64,000 bases of DNA, from NCBI GenBank assembly GCA_002786025.1, contig NHNW01000030.1:399411-463410 (forward strand), in the 5' to 3' direction. The stretch's first letter is position 1, and the number at the start of each line of letters is the position of its first letter. The DNA is from Zasmidium citrigriseum (Eukaryota; Ascomycota; Dothideomycetes; Mycosphaerellales; Mycosphaerellaceae). Below, piece after piece: positions 20,165 to 32,079 of the stretch. The translations under genes were made by a program, and so were the position numbers. The notes under the pieces are model-generated. The model was not told where the DNA came from, searched no databases, and worked only from the letters and a program-made list of their open reading frames with translations.

Positions 20165-23100
20165 TTGATGACGGCCATGGCAACACCGAAGACGGCGGAG
20201 TTCCTGGTGGGGTGGATAGCCGCGCTTCGACATGAACTGGCGGCGGCGCGATGTATGCTGGACGAAGAATTCGACGAATCCCCAGATGACTTCTCGCCTC
20301 CTTCTACGGACAGCAACGCATATACCTGGGGACGAATCGGAAAGCACAATGTAGTCATCACCTCTCTACCGGAAGGTGTCTACGGGCCTTCGGCAGCAAC
20401 GGAGGTAGCCTCACGGCTCAGTGCGTCGCTACCTCATCTTCGTTTCGGGCTCATGGTTGGTATTGGTGCTGGAGTGGCTACCAAGGACAACGACATACGA
20501 CTTGGCGATGTTGTCGTGAGCAAGCCGACCGGAACGACTGGAGGCGTGGTACAATACGACAGCCGCAAGGCCAAAGCAGACCAGGGCGAGCGGTACGATG
20601 AGCGTATTGGATCCCTCGCCAGACCCCCCACGGTTCTTCTAGGCGCTCTTGCAAAGTTGGGCTCGACGCTTGAGATGGAAGATTCGCGAGTCCCAGAAAT
20701 TCTTTCGAAAGTTTTCGAGGTACGACCGAAGATGAAGAAGACTTTCGGGTACCCAGGCGCTGCAAGAGATCCCCTTCGGAATGAGGTGGCCCAGGAACAT
20801 GATGAGCGTCACAACTCTCCAGAGGTTCATTTCGGGATCATCGCTTCGGGCCACACGCTGCTCAAAAGTACCGAAGAGCGAGATCGCATTCTGGCATGGC
20901 TCGGGAAGGAGAACATACGGCCTCTATGTTTTGAAATGGAGGCAGCTGGCCTAGTGGACACTTTCCCCTGCCTGGTGATACGCGGCATCTGTGATTATGC
21001 CGACGAGCGAAAGAACGACGATTGGCAGCGGTATGCAGCATTGACGGCCGCGTGTTTCGCGAAGGAGCTACTGGCAAATGTCGACGCAGCCAAGGTTTCG
21101 CAGGAGAATACGCTTCAGGGGCGCCTTGAGCACAGTCAGTAGGGTCAATACAACTCTCAAATTGGCACACGAAATGTTGACGGCTTTTAGTGGAAGAAAA
21201 AGTTCAACAGATCAACGATAATACAGCATTCTCATGCCAACATGCTCGGAATGAAGCCTTCGAAAAGCTGCTGGAGTGCATATCTTTAGATGATTACTCT
21301 GCTCTTTTGCATGACGTGAAGAGACGCCACCAAGCTGGGACCGCGCAGTGGGTTCTTAGCAGTCGGGAATACAACGCATGGGTCGAGAGCGCTCCAGCGA
21401 ATTCCCAGTCCTCGAGGACACTTTTTTGCTATGGTCATCAAGGTATGTTTGACGTGTGGTAGACGATGGAATCCTTCCTTTATAGACAGATGTGTCACCA
21501 AATGCTGTTGCTCCATCGATCACTTGCATGCGTTAACAAAAGAGCAGGAGCTGGCAAAACGACGATCTCTGCTTTGATTGTACACGATCTCCTCAATCGG
21601 GTCCGCACCCTTGGCCAGGCTGTCATGTATGTGTTCTTCAACTTCAAGCAACAAGAGACTCAGACTTCGGAGCATGTCTTCGCGACTCTACTCCGTCAAA
21701 TACTATACGCAAGACAAACTGCTCCCGATAAAGTGGCTCTGATGCTGGAGGGACACGTCAAAAACAATACACGCGCAAGTGTGGATGAACTACAACAGGC
21801 GCTCGAAGACACATTGGCAAGTATGGATGGCGCATATCTTGTCTTGGACGCACTGGATGAATGTCAGAGCACGACACTTAAAATAGTGATTGAGAAGCTC
21901 CGAGCTGCGATGAAAGACTCTTGCCTTAGACTACTGGTTACCTCTCGGCGGATACCAGAAATAGAGGCTCTTTTCCCAGCTGATGTGCGTTTCGAGATCA
22001 AGGCATCTACGGCAGATCTAGCATTGTATGCCCGCAAGCGAGCAAAAGCCGAATTCCATATATACCTCACGCGCGACGAGGATCTGGTACAGCGTGTCAT
22101 CGATCGAGTTGTGGAGGTCTCGGCCGGCATGTACGTCACAAATCCCAAGGATTGCACTTTCATCTTCGATGGCACCTTAGCACCACTGACTATGCCCATA
22201 GGTTCCTTTTGGCGCGTTTGATAATGGACAATCTAAGCATACAAGATAATCGCGCCGACATGGAGAAGGATCTGGAAGAGATACCTTACGGAGAGAGAGG
22301 TCTTGAACACATGCACGAGAAGGCCTTGGAGAGAATACAAACCCAGCCACGACCACGTGCGAATCGAGCTCTTGAGGCGCTGGTATGGGTCGTTTTCGCC
22401 ACTCGTCTGCTGAGTAGTCGAGAATTGGAACATGCATTGGCCTTCGCCATTGGCGACACTATCTTCAAACAGGAGAAAGTCACACCGGTTGACGTTGTGG
22501 TCTCACAGTGTGCTGGCTTGGTCACGATCGATGAGCAAAGCACTGTCCGGACTATCCATCGAGCGACTCAAGTGTATCTGGAAAACACATTGCAACAGCT
22601 TGCACCATACGGAATCCACTTCCTCCTGGCTTGCAAATGCATCACATATGCCACCATCGATCAATTGGTCACAACAGCGGCACAAGTATTGGAGAGATTC
22701 CCAAGAAGGGAGAACAAGCTTGAATTTCAATATCCACTCTTGCGTTACGCTGCCTCCTACTGGGTCGATCATGCTACGGCTGTGGAACGAAAGCGCGACT
22801 CAGAAGAACTCGAACAGTTCGTCCACATCTTGAAACGTGCCCAGCACGCTAAACATGTATTTGATCATGATTTGTTTGCGTCAATATACATGTCACTTTG
22901 GCACGTGTTGGCTGCAAACGGTCTAGTCAGCTGCTACGAATTACTGTTGAAGATACTCGATCGTTCGGACGTGGAAGATAAACATGGCGTTCAGGGTCAA
23001 ACGCCGTTTTACCTACCTGCGGTTCGTGGCTATACGAAAGAAAAATATGGCGTGCATGGTAAAACGCCGTTGCACCTAGCTGCGATCCATGGTAGTACGG

Positions 23101-23366
23101 CAGTCGTGTCCCTGCTTCTTGATACCGGCCTCGGCGACCCAGAAAGATACGACCATGATGAAGCCACGCCGCTCTGGTATGCTGCCAGGATGGGATTTGC
23201 AGACATTGTTTCGCTCCTACTACGTGCCGGCAGTATTGACGCGCAGATGCGACACAGGAAGCCTTGGGACTGGTCTGACAGTCAAACCCCTTTGCAAGTT
23301 GCTGCGAGTCGGGGACACCACGAGGTCGTTCAGATCCTTCTCGATGCTCTTAGTGAGACTACTTGA
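20165..23366 (+). CDS. Fungal NLR: nucleoside-phosphorylase-like, NACHT and ankyrin domains (PNP-NACHT-ANK)
   Basis: Four exons: 20165-21134, 21191-21442, 21548-22130, 22202-23366 (introns 56, 105 and 71 bp, all GT..AG), 989 codons to the first stop. The N-terminal domain (about 1-310) is PNP/UDP-phosphorylase-like: VGWIAALRHELAAAR, GLMVGIGAGVA, LGDVVVSKP, CFEMEAAGL and VIRGICDYAD match the form used as effector in fungal NLRs. The second intron splits the Walker A motif, and splicing restores GHQGAGKTT (405-413). LVLDALDEC is Walker B. The third intron junction gives SAGMFLLARLIMD, the usual 'GMFLxAxL' after NACHT. Ankyrin repeats start near residue 860 (KTPLHLAAIHG, ATPLWYAARMG, QTPLQVAASRGHHEVVQILL). 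Expected role: non-self or pathogen sensing leading to cell death. The frame stops in mid-repeat (SETT, stop) while coding potential goes on in another frame. Confidence 0.88.
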
Positions 23367-23809
23367 CCGATTGCTTTGGCACAGACCCATCACCTCTCGC
23401 AATGGCGGCTCGCGAGGCACACGAAGGCATTTTACAGGTTATCTTATCCTCGGTGAAACTCAACGTGGATCTCAGTCCCACCGCTTTCGAAGCAGCCAAG
23501 AGAGGGTTTGGAGCGGTATTCAGGGTATTTATGACCACAGTAAAAGTCAAGTTGGACTACCGCTCCGACAATGAAGCTTTGATGTTGCATGCGGCGGTCG
23601 CTGGAGGTCACGAGCACATGGCGAAGCTAATCCTCCACGAGCAACGTACTGATGTGAATTACCGAGACGAGGATGGATTTACACCCCTTCACAAAGTCTT
23701 TGACGCCGCACAAGATGCACGTAACGCTGAGTGTCTCAAAAATGGCTGTTTTGCTCGCATCGTGCATGCTTTGTTGGCGACTGGAAAGGGCGGCAGCCTG
23801 GACGTTTGA
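23363..23809 (+). pseudogene. Out-of-frame ankyrin tail of the NLR gene
   Basis: About 148 codons in a frame shifted relative to the exon ending at 23366. The sequence is plainly ankyrin: PSPLAMAAREAHEGILQVIL, ALMLHAAVAGGHEHMAKLIL and DVNYRDEDGFTPLHKVFDAA. The repeat spacing (about 33 residues from QTPLQVAA to PSPLAMAA) is kept only if the reading frame slips by one or two bases near 23355-23365. The only GT..AG pair that would bridge the frames (GTGAGA..CACAG) encloses 32 bp, too short for a normal intron. So this is either a frameshift that breaks the gene or a sequence error. The tail ends at a TGA (23807-23809) within a repeat, right at the edge of the damaged repeat block, so the original 3' end has probably been lost. 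Confidence 0.7.
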
Positions 23810-24690
23810 GTTTATCAAAACGTTTGTCACCTGATCACCTCAACCCTTTAGTTATCTAATCACCTCCTTAGCTCAACCCTCTGCTCTTCTAATTACCTTC
23901 TCGCACCTCTGCTTGTCAATCTATTACCCTTTTAATCTAAGCGTTAATAAGTTATTATTGTTTCTATATACGTTCGTTATATAACGCCTTCTTCTTTAAT
24001 CTATAAAGTATACTATTATTAATACGTATACCTTTTATTCTACTATATATCTATTATCTATCGCCCTTATTAAGCTACCGCCCGCCTCGCTACTCTACGT
24101 ATTACTAGCTACTACTACTATCGCCGTCGCTACTACTACTACTAATATAATATATTAACGTTATAGCAGGGCCTAGGCTCGGCTCTAGGAGGCAACACCC
24201 GTAGTAGTAGTGGCCGAACTAGCTAGCGGCTCGAAGAATCGCTCTAAATTAGAGCCTTTAGTAAAGGGTACCCCCTTTAGCTTATCTTAAAACGCTATAG
24301 AAGGCTAGAAGCGGTGTGTATGTAACCTATAGGCCGTATAGCTATAAATATCTAGCTATCCACGAAGAAGAAGCTTAGAAAAGCCGAGCTTAAAGAAGGT
24401 TAGGTAACCCGTTATAGCCTAAGGTAGGCTAATAGGATCTCCTACTATATACCTCCCCTACTTAGAGAAGTCGTGCCCTTACGATAGTAAAGGAGTGTTA
24501 AATCGCTCGTAAATTATCGCAAAAACCATCAAAACGCCTAAATTTTAAAACCTAGAGTCTAACTATCCTTCGCGTAGCGCGCGAAGAAACGCTAGTAACT
24601 ATATAATCTATTAAACCTATATACGCCTTAATCTAGCGCCCTTATCTATTAATCTATGCCCTAAAACGCTTAAATTAACTATCTATTAAT
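23810..24690. repeat. Start of RIP-damaged repeat island; no gene seen
   Basis: Composition changes over about 100 bp: CpA and TpG vanish, and TpA-rich, C/T-runs and CTAG appear. A minus-strand frame can be followed faintly into 24290-24690 from the long frame to its right, but may be untranslated. I cannot define a terminal repeat of the outer element here. Confidence 0.6.
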
Positions 24691-27600
24691 CCCTAAGGTC
24701 CTTAAAAACCCGAATCTCTAGCGTCCTTCTTACCCTTACTCTGTAGAGTTCTCCTTAGCTTAGCTAGCTCTTCGATAGGCTCTCTATTAGCTCTAAATAA
24801 CTATATATCCTTAGTAGTAGGCTTGCTAGTCTCCTTCTTGCTACGCGGCTTCTTCGTAGGCGCCTTCTTCGGCGTCTTTGCCTTCTTCTAAGACGAAGAC
24901 TAGCTCTAGCTAGTACTAGCTAAAGTACTAGATCGAGTAGTTCTACTAGTCGAAACGAGCTATAAGTTAGTCTCCTCGTTACCGAGATTATCGTTATTCT
25001 TAGAGCTAGCTCTAGCGGCCTATATAGAGGTAGCTAAGACGTTCCGAGCCTACTACGAAGGTCTAGGCTTCTTAGGGTCTAGCTATAGCTCGAGTCCTTA
25101 GCGGTAACGCTAAACTCTATACTTAAAGAAGGGTAAGTCGGCCGTATTATTTAAGTATAAGTTAGACTAGTCCCTTACCTACTAATTTCCCCTCGGCTCC
25201 TTAGCCTTACGCGTCTCCTATAATATACTAGTATTAGACGAGTAGCTCTAGTATAGTAGTAACTCCTTAGCGGCGTACTCCTTTACGGCGTAGAAATCGC
25301 CTATATCTACTAACTCTTCTTAGATTCGCTCTCTAGGAAGCACTCGGAAGCTCTTTTCTTCGATCTTAAAGCTATTATAGGCGTTAAGACGAGCGGTATC
25401 TCTACGAACAAGACTAGTAAGTTCCTCGAAGAGTTCTCTAAAGACTAGTAAGTTCTCCTAGCGAATCTTAATAATTAGAGCGCGGCGAGCTTCGTCGTCT
25501 TTACTAAATAGTACTACTATATCCTTTGTAGTCGTCTAATAGTCCTAGCTAGCTCTATTAAGTAGAGCTCTCGTAATAGGTAGAAGCTTATAGTATAGGA
25601 ACGATATAGGGTAGGCTAGTAGAGCGGTAGGCGAAGGAGGGTACTTAAGGTTATCTCTAGTAGGTAGGAAAGGCGGCGGAGATAGCGTAATATTAGCTTC
25701 TCGAACGTCTCTAACGTACTTTAGGCCTCCAAGTATATAGCTATCGTTAATAGGTAGAAAGCGAGTAGTATACTAAACCTAAGAGGTATTCGGCGAGAAG
25801 TAGATATTAACGCGTAGCGTACGTACTTTAAAGATACTAACGTTACTAAAGAGATCCCTAGTAAGCTTCTATAGAGGTACTCTAGTTACGGTAGCCTATA
25901 GGTACAGCCTACTAAAGGGTATTTCCTTATAACGAGAGATCGTTAGCTTTATAGTTATAGCTAGATTCGCTCTTATTATGTCGGTTACGACTAGCTTGTA
26001 AGTGTCCTTAGACTAGCTATTTATAAATCTATTAACGACTACTAAAGACTTATTATCGAAGCTAGCTAGAGGCTTTAGAGTAATCTTTCTAGCGCTAGTC
26101 TTCTAAGGCTTAACCGCTTCTACGCCCTAATTATTATAGCCTATATAGATAACGAAATCGCGAAGAGTATCCTCGCCCGCGGCCTTAATGTCTACCTCTA
26201 TATACTAGAAGGTAATATCTATACGATAAGACGTGTTATTCTTATATAGCTCGAAAGGTTACGGGTAGGCGATAACTCGGTAATTCTTACTCTTACTAAG
26301 GCAAACAGAAAGAATATAAAGCGCCGGATCCGCGGAGATAATCTAGCTAATTAGACTATAGTAGGAGTTTAAAATTACTAGCTCTAAGAAGAATCTAGGT
26401 ACGTAAGACCGTATCCGAGAAAGAAGAAGAGTATAAGACGAGATCTTAGCGCGTACTAGTTCTAGCTAGTTTATAGTATTAATAACCGTAGTACTAGACT
26501 TAGCTAGCTAGTTCTAGAGCTAAGGGTAGAAGCTCTTAAGAACGTAATTAATATCGGCTATCGCGGGCCAGAACGTTAGATCTATATCCGAGGGTATAAA
26601 GCTATTATATAGCGTATAACGGCGCCGAGTAGGAGCTACCTCGATCGTAGAACGAGTAAGAAGTAGCTTATTCTTATCCGGATCCTTAAGGAAGTTAAGG
26701 AAGTAGGTACTAGACTCTATACTCTTAAGCTAGTTCGTTAGAAAGCCTCGAATCTAGTCGCTATCTACTCTAGTTAAAGAGTCCTTCGGATATCTAAAGG
26801 GCTATAATACTTTCTTAAGATACTACTAGTAGGGATAAAGAAGGCGCTTCGAAATAGCCTAGAAGAACTCCCGTAGACGGTACTAAGCTCTATCGTAATC
26901 TAGGGGAGGTAGATTAACCGCCTAAGTTACTATCTATTAAAACTTCTAAGTATTAATAGTCTTATACTTAGGGCTCCTCGTAGGTAAGTATCTATACGGC
27001 TCTAACTCGTAGAAGGCTTACTTATAGTTCGTAGGAACGCTAACGGGTATAGAGTTACTATCGCTAGTATTAGGAAGCTAATCGAGGTCGATAAGCGCTA
27101 CTATTAGCGCCCTAGAATCTAGTTCTTACTAAGGCGGGTCTTCTTCTATATCTTTATCCTTAGGGTTAGGGGTAGGAAGATTATCTCGGCTAGTACTATT
27201 AATCTTACGAAGGGACTCGTTAAGATCTCCCTCGCTATCGTTATTATTCTTAGTCGATAGGAGCGCCTAAGATTCGGGTTCTAGGGCGGGCTTAAAACGA
27301 GTACTTCTTCGCGTACTACGCGAAGAATCGTTAGGTAAGGGGCCTATACTATCGAAGAGGTTATTAAGGTCGATAACGGCCTTCTTCTTACCCTTCGAGC
27401 GTAGCGCCGTAATGTTAAACTCCTCCTAAGTATCGACTATCTCTTCGTCCTTATCCTCGTTATTATCGTTACCGTTTAGGGTAGGTAGAGACTTCTAACG
27501 CTAAGGTAACTACTAAGTCTACGTCTTAGGCTCTAGCTAAGAGTCCTCGATAGAGGGCTAGATATCTTAAGGTTCGTCCTCGTTATTAGTACTAGGCGGG

Positions 27601-27735
27601 GCTACTAATAGCGTCTTCGAGCTACGGATCTATAAGTTTATAGTCCTAGACTTCTTATTAGGACTCTAGTAATATAGTAGCTTAATACGGGTAAAGGACT
27701 CCTTTAACTTCTTAGGACTCTCCTCGCTCTAAGTA
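24691..27735 (-). pseudogene. 3' half of an unidentified ~1,500-codon transposon frame, RIP-degraded
   Basis: A single minus-strand frame runs through this interval, interrupted only by TAG/TAA stops of the kind RIP makes from CAG, CAA and TGG. It begins (at the right) with an acidic, disordered linker (NGNDNNEDKDEEIVDT), then a long folded region. Readable pieces include DSLTRVDSD, STIEVAPTRRRYTLYNSFIP, IEVDIKAAGEDTL, LKPLASFDNKSLVVVNRFIN, GGLKYVRDVREAN and NLYLNNTADLPFFKYRV. It ends in a basic tail (KKAKTPKKAPTKKPRSKK). I do not recognise the family and see no RT, DDE or tyrosine-recombinase signature. The frame joins exactly to the segment at 44864-46450 if Element 1 and one copy of its target duplication are removed. 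Confidence 0.6.
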
Positions 27736-27739
27736 ATAG
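27736..27739. repeat. Target-site duplication, left copy
   Basis: ATAG immediately left of the LTR; the same four bases follow the right LTR. Removing one copy plus Element 1 restores the outer reading frame. Confidence 0.75.
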
Positions 27740-28097
27740 TATAACCTAGCGCCTATAGACCAACCTACCTATAGTCGCTAAGTAGGTAAAGGAGCTAAAG
27801 AAGGGTTATAGGCATTAGATCTTAATAGAGGGTGTAACATAGCTCTATTAGTAGGTTCGGATGTACGGAGGTATTCGTGTATATAGAGGTGCTTCCGAAG
27901 GAAGTTATAAAAGAAGAGAAGAAGTTTAGTATATAGGATTTTACTGTATCTATCTATGTCGCATATTGTACAAGAAGCTAGTCGTATGTATATAAAGTAG
28001 GTGTCGTAATTATAATAAAGGTACTCGCTACTCGGAGGTTAAAGGTAGGCGCTTATAGCCTCGGCATTTGCCGTAGAAGCTAGCTAGCTAGCCTATA
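27740..28097 (-). repeat. Element 1 3' LTR
   Basis: 358 bp, begins TATAACCTAGCGCCTAT and ends GCTAGCTAGCCTATA on the plus strand. It aligns without gaps to 44502-44859; by hand I count about 21 differences, every one a C/T or G/A transition. Confidence 0.92.
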
Positions 28098-28108
28098 TTC
28101 CCTCCCTT
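28098..28108 (-). other. Element 1 polypurine tract
   Basis: AAGGGAGGGAA on the minus strand, directly before the 3' LTR. This fixes the element's orientation. A similar tract occupies the same place in Element 2. Confidence 0.8.
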
Positions 28109-28221
28109 ACTATAAGTCTAACCCGTAGACTTACACCTTCATACCTAGAAATTAAACGCAATCCAACATAGAACAAAGGAAAATATTAATTAGAAACCTT
28201 AATCTATAGTACTATCTATAG

Positions 28222-28248
28222 CGTTTACACCCTAGCGGGGTGCGAACG
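28222..28248. repeat. Palindrome P1 (Element 1), after ORFX
   Basis: 27 bp between the ORFX stop and the polypurine tract. Right arm CGGGGTGCGAACG is intact; left arm differs from its complement only by transitions. Confidence 0.85.
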
Positions 28249-28257
28249 ATAACTAGC

Positions 28258-31200
28258 TTACTCTAGTATATTCCCGTCCTTATCTACAGCTACACCGTCG
28301 TCGTTAATGAAATTGCCTTCTAAGATAGATAACTCCTCGCCTTCTAGGAGTTCGGGAATAGGCGCCTCGAAAGTAGCTAGTAACCTACTAAAGTCCCTAT
28401 TATTATTAAAGTAGGAGTTATTACCGAAGGCCTTCTTCTCTATTCCCTAAACGACCGCCCACTTCTTATGGAATTTATTCGCAGCCGTAGTACGATACTT
28501 ACGAAGCTAGATTAACCACCTAAAGTTAGCGTTATTCGGTCTAGCGTTATAGTGCTCCTATAACATACGGTACATCTTATACTAGTTATTAATAACTATC
28601 GGATCGGACTACCGACGCTAAGTAATTAACGCATTACTAATAGGCTAGGTCGAATCTATCTTAATCGTAGCCGGAAAGCGGAAGGGAATCTTACCGAAGA
28701 TATTAGCGAATCTAGAAGGTGTTGCCTTTAGAGCTACGAGATCGCGGTAAGACGCATTTAGATTAGTCTAGCTACTACTACCGGGAATCTCAAGTGCTTC
28801 TCCTTAAGGATCTACCTTAACGAGCTAGGGGAACAAGTTGATTCGCTCCTTAGTCTACTTTTAGGCACCGTATAGTAAAGAAGGCATAGAAATTCGAACA
28901 TCGAGTTTGCCGTATAGAATAGGCTTCTAGTTAGTATCGTACTTCTTAGCGTCCTTAGGCGTCTATATCTTCTTATTAATAGTCTTAATCTTAGCTTTAG
29001 ATTATAGCCCTCGGCGCTCTTTAAGTAACTTTACCTAGGGATCCCACTTCTTACGCTTGTATATACTAGGGATAATAATAGTGTAGTTACTAGTATCTTC
29101 GGCTAGAAGAGTAAGCGAGCCCTATATTATATTCTACCTACCCTTAGGGGTGTGTATACGCTCGATATTAAAGTCTAAGTAGCGGAAGGCTTAAGCCCCT
29201 ATATTGCTCTCCTTAGTACTACTAGCTATATATTAATCCTTAATATAGTAGGAGTATAACACTAGGGTAGGGCAAGAGTCCGGGCGTAGTAGTATATAGA
29301 GGAGGTAGTAGATAGGGTTAGTCCTTATTAACTACTAAATCAATCCGTAAACTATAGTACGTCCCTATCCTAGGTTGTACTTCTCTCGAATTAAGCGCTA
29401 GTGCTATCGATACATCCGTACCTTATCTATAGTAACATCGTAGATAGTATTCCTAGCTAAGGCTAGATTATTTCTAGGGTTCTTAGCGTAGAAGGGACTC
29501 TCCTACTAGTTGAAGAGGCCTTTCAAGGTGAGGTTGCCGTTCCTCTCCTAGTTGTCCTTACTTAGTTCGCCTACTACATACGAAATAGCTAGGGCTAAGT
29601 TTAGAAAAGGAATCTTCTAGCTCGTAGGTATGTTATGTGTTTGGGCCGTAAAGCGATAGGGACCGAGAGTATTAGAAGGGACGTTAGGGCGGTAAAGTAT
29701 ATCGAACTAGTTAGGGTTCTAGCGGCGGAACCTATTAAGGTTGTCTTTAGTAGTAACTATAGCTCTAACCTTGCTCGTTAAGGTAGCGTAGTTACCTTGT
29801 TAGTTTAGCATTCCTAGGATTCTACTTATGAATAGTCGTAAGTAATTATAGTAGAGTAGGCTCGCGTGTTAGCGCTTGCCGTTCTCGTTATAATCCTTAA
29901 GATACTACCGGACTTAATTATTAGTAAACTTCGGCTTATTCTTATTAGTATAATCAATCTAAGCGATTAGGGCAGTATCTACGAATCCTAGGCACTTGTT
30001 ATAGATCTAAGACTTCTTATTGTTAGGTAATAATATACCGCTGTAATTAGATACCGTAGGGGAGTTACCGAAGGTGCTAGAGGTAGGACGAGAGAAGTTA
30101 CTAGAGCTAGATTAGGGGAGGTTTCCTAATCCAGTACGAGGAAGGCTAGAGTTAGTTTGGCTATAGCTACCGGAGCGAGGGGGGGTAGGCAATTATTACG
30201 TAGGCGTAACTTAGCTAGAAGTAGGGTTACTCTTCGGACGGTTAGGCAAGGCATTAGATATAGAGCGCTAGTAACTAGGTCGAGGAGGGTTCTAACCCTA
30301 TCCTAAGTTTAAAGGTAGTAGCTTCGTACGAGGGCGTAGATTTCTAGTAGGACCTTGTTAAGATAGAGCGGGCTTCTCTTGAATCGAAGGAGGAGTAGGG
30401 TTAGTATTAGTTCGAGGACGGCCGCTAGTAGGAGGAGGTCCTCGCTGCTTACTCTAATTTAAGGAGCTAGTATTAGGTGCGGGTGTCTAAGACTCTTCCC
30501 GGACACGAGGATCGACTAGATAAAGAAACTAATCTTCCGAGTACAGTCCGAGGTTGTTCTTCGTTAGCTAGTCTTACACTTCCGCTAAGTTGAGATCGAT
30601 AGCATTAATAAGATACTTCTTCTTACTATTATCGATAGTATCTAGATTAGTCTACTCGACCCGATAGTTGTTACTTAGGCCACCCTTACCTTTACGATCT
30701 ATAAGTCTCTAAACAAAGGCCTTACTAATACGAGGAGCGACTACCTTCTAATCCTTATAACTAAGGATAAAGGTAGTAAATTCCTTCTGTCGCTAAGGCG
30801 GTACGCTAACGTCGAGGAAGAACTATATAAAGTAACGCTTAAGGGGTAGAGATAGCTAGGAAGCTATAGCCTTCCTTAATACTATATACCGATTACGAGC
30901 CTTTTCTCCCTATATTAATACTTTGTCTAGTACCTTATACTTGCGACGATTAGGCGCTATATTGGCAGCTTTCTTAACACGGTCTACTATTTCTAGTATA
31001 CCGATAGACCGCCCCTCGATAAAGTAGTTAGCACATACGTAGATAAAGTTAGTAAAGTTAGTCTTGTTCTCGTCGCTTAGAGTCTTAAGGAAGTCGCTAA
31101 GCTGATCCAAGTTCTTGTTAAGTACGCTTAGGGAGTCGTCGGTAACCGAGGGGAATTAGCGGTCGCGGAAGTCTCTAATATAGTCTATAGACCTAAGGAG

Positions 31201-31659
31201 TTACGACACCTTAAGCTCTCCTAGCTTTACGAGACTATTAGCTAGATTAGAGCTAGTTAGTGCGGCGGGTATTAGCGCTCTACCTCTAGAGCGCGCTATA
31301 GTGTCGGAGTAGGTAGAAGGTAATAGGGTTGTCGGTAGGTATTCGGTAAAGTCGGTAAGAGTAGAACTATTAATAGAGGAAGAGCTCGAAGAAGTCGGAA
31401 GGTTCGAGGTGCTAAAGGCGGTAGTATTATCGGTGTTGTTGAAGTTAAGAGGTTAGCGGAATAGAAGGGGGCTTAAGTACCTATAGCGGTAGCTAGCTTT
31501 GCGGGCTAAGCTACTATAGTTATACGCGGCATCTTTAGCAAACTATGAATATTTGCGCTTCTAAATTACTCGTGTAGGTTCCGCGTGTTCTAATACCTCG
31601 TAACTAGCTAGCTATGCTGCAATACGTACTATATATAGCAGTTAATCGGATAGCGGCAT
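28258..31659 (-). pseudogene. ORFX: 1,133-codon frame of unknown function, 3' of pol
   Basis: From an ATG at 31659 to a TAA at 28258-28260 the frame is exactly 1,134 codons and is broken only by TAG/TAA. N-terminal part: MPLSDQLLYIVRIAA, then RKYS and FAKDAAYNYSSLARKASYR, then a Ser/Thr-rich linker. A helical block follows with LVKLGELKVS, LDQLSDFLKTLSDENKTNF, TNFIYVCANYFIEGRSIGIL and KVVAPRISKAFV. A long Pro/Ser/Gln linker (30700-30050) leads to a C-terminal domain with TALIAQIDYTNKNKPKFTNN, RFTAQTHNIPTSQKIPFLNL, NLALARNTIYDVTIDKVRMY and KPILYGKLDVRISMPSLLYG, ending in an acidic LLEGEELSILEGNFINDDG. A diverged homologue lies at the same place in Element 2. The position is that of env or extra ORFs in other LTR elements, but I see no signal peptide or membrane segment. 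Family not recognised. Confidence 0.7.
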
Positions 31660-31795
31660 ATCGAGAGCTAGTATTATGAATCCGGAAGCGAGAGGGTCTA
31701 GTTTAGTTCTTAAGCGAGAAAGGCGATAGTAGCATCGTCCCCGTATATATACGTAGCTTATAGAGTCGCATAGGTAGCTAGTTAGGGAGGTTAGG

Positions 31796-31822
31796 CGTTC
31801 GCACCCCGGCGGGGTGCGATCG
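31796..31822. repeat. Palindrome P2 (Element 1), upstream of ORFX
   Basis: Best-preserved copy: arms CGTTCGCACCCCG and CGGGGTGCGATCG around a single G. It lies 137 bp before the ORFX ATG and after cassette a. Confidence 0.9.
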
Positions 31823-32079
31823 TGAAAGCGATATCTAGAGGCTAACTAGTTAACTATAGGTTCTCTAATTTAGCTAAAAATAGGTACCCTATTAAAAGCC
31901 TGTCCTACAATCCTTAGAACATCCCTAGTATATACCTATTTATAGCGGGAGTGCCTACGGGGTTAAGCGGGGACAAGACTTAGACCTAATCGTCTAGAAT
32001 AGCGCTAAACTCTAGGCGTTATTGTCGGAGAGGAGGATCTAAGCTAGCTACTATTCGGAACGTAGCCCTCTATCGGTAG

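Noticed and set aside
22131..22201. The frame read straight through MYVTNPKDCTF in the NLR
   Set aside because: A 71-bp GT..AG intron gives the family-typical SAGMFLLARL instead.
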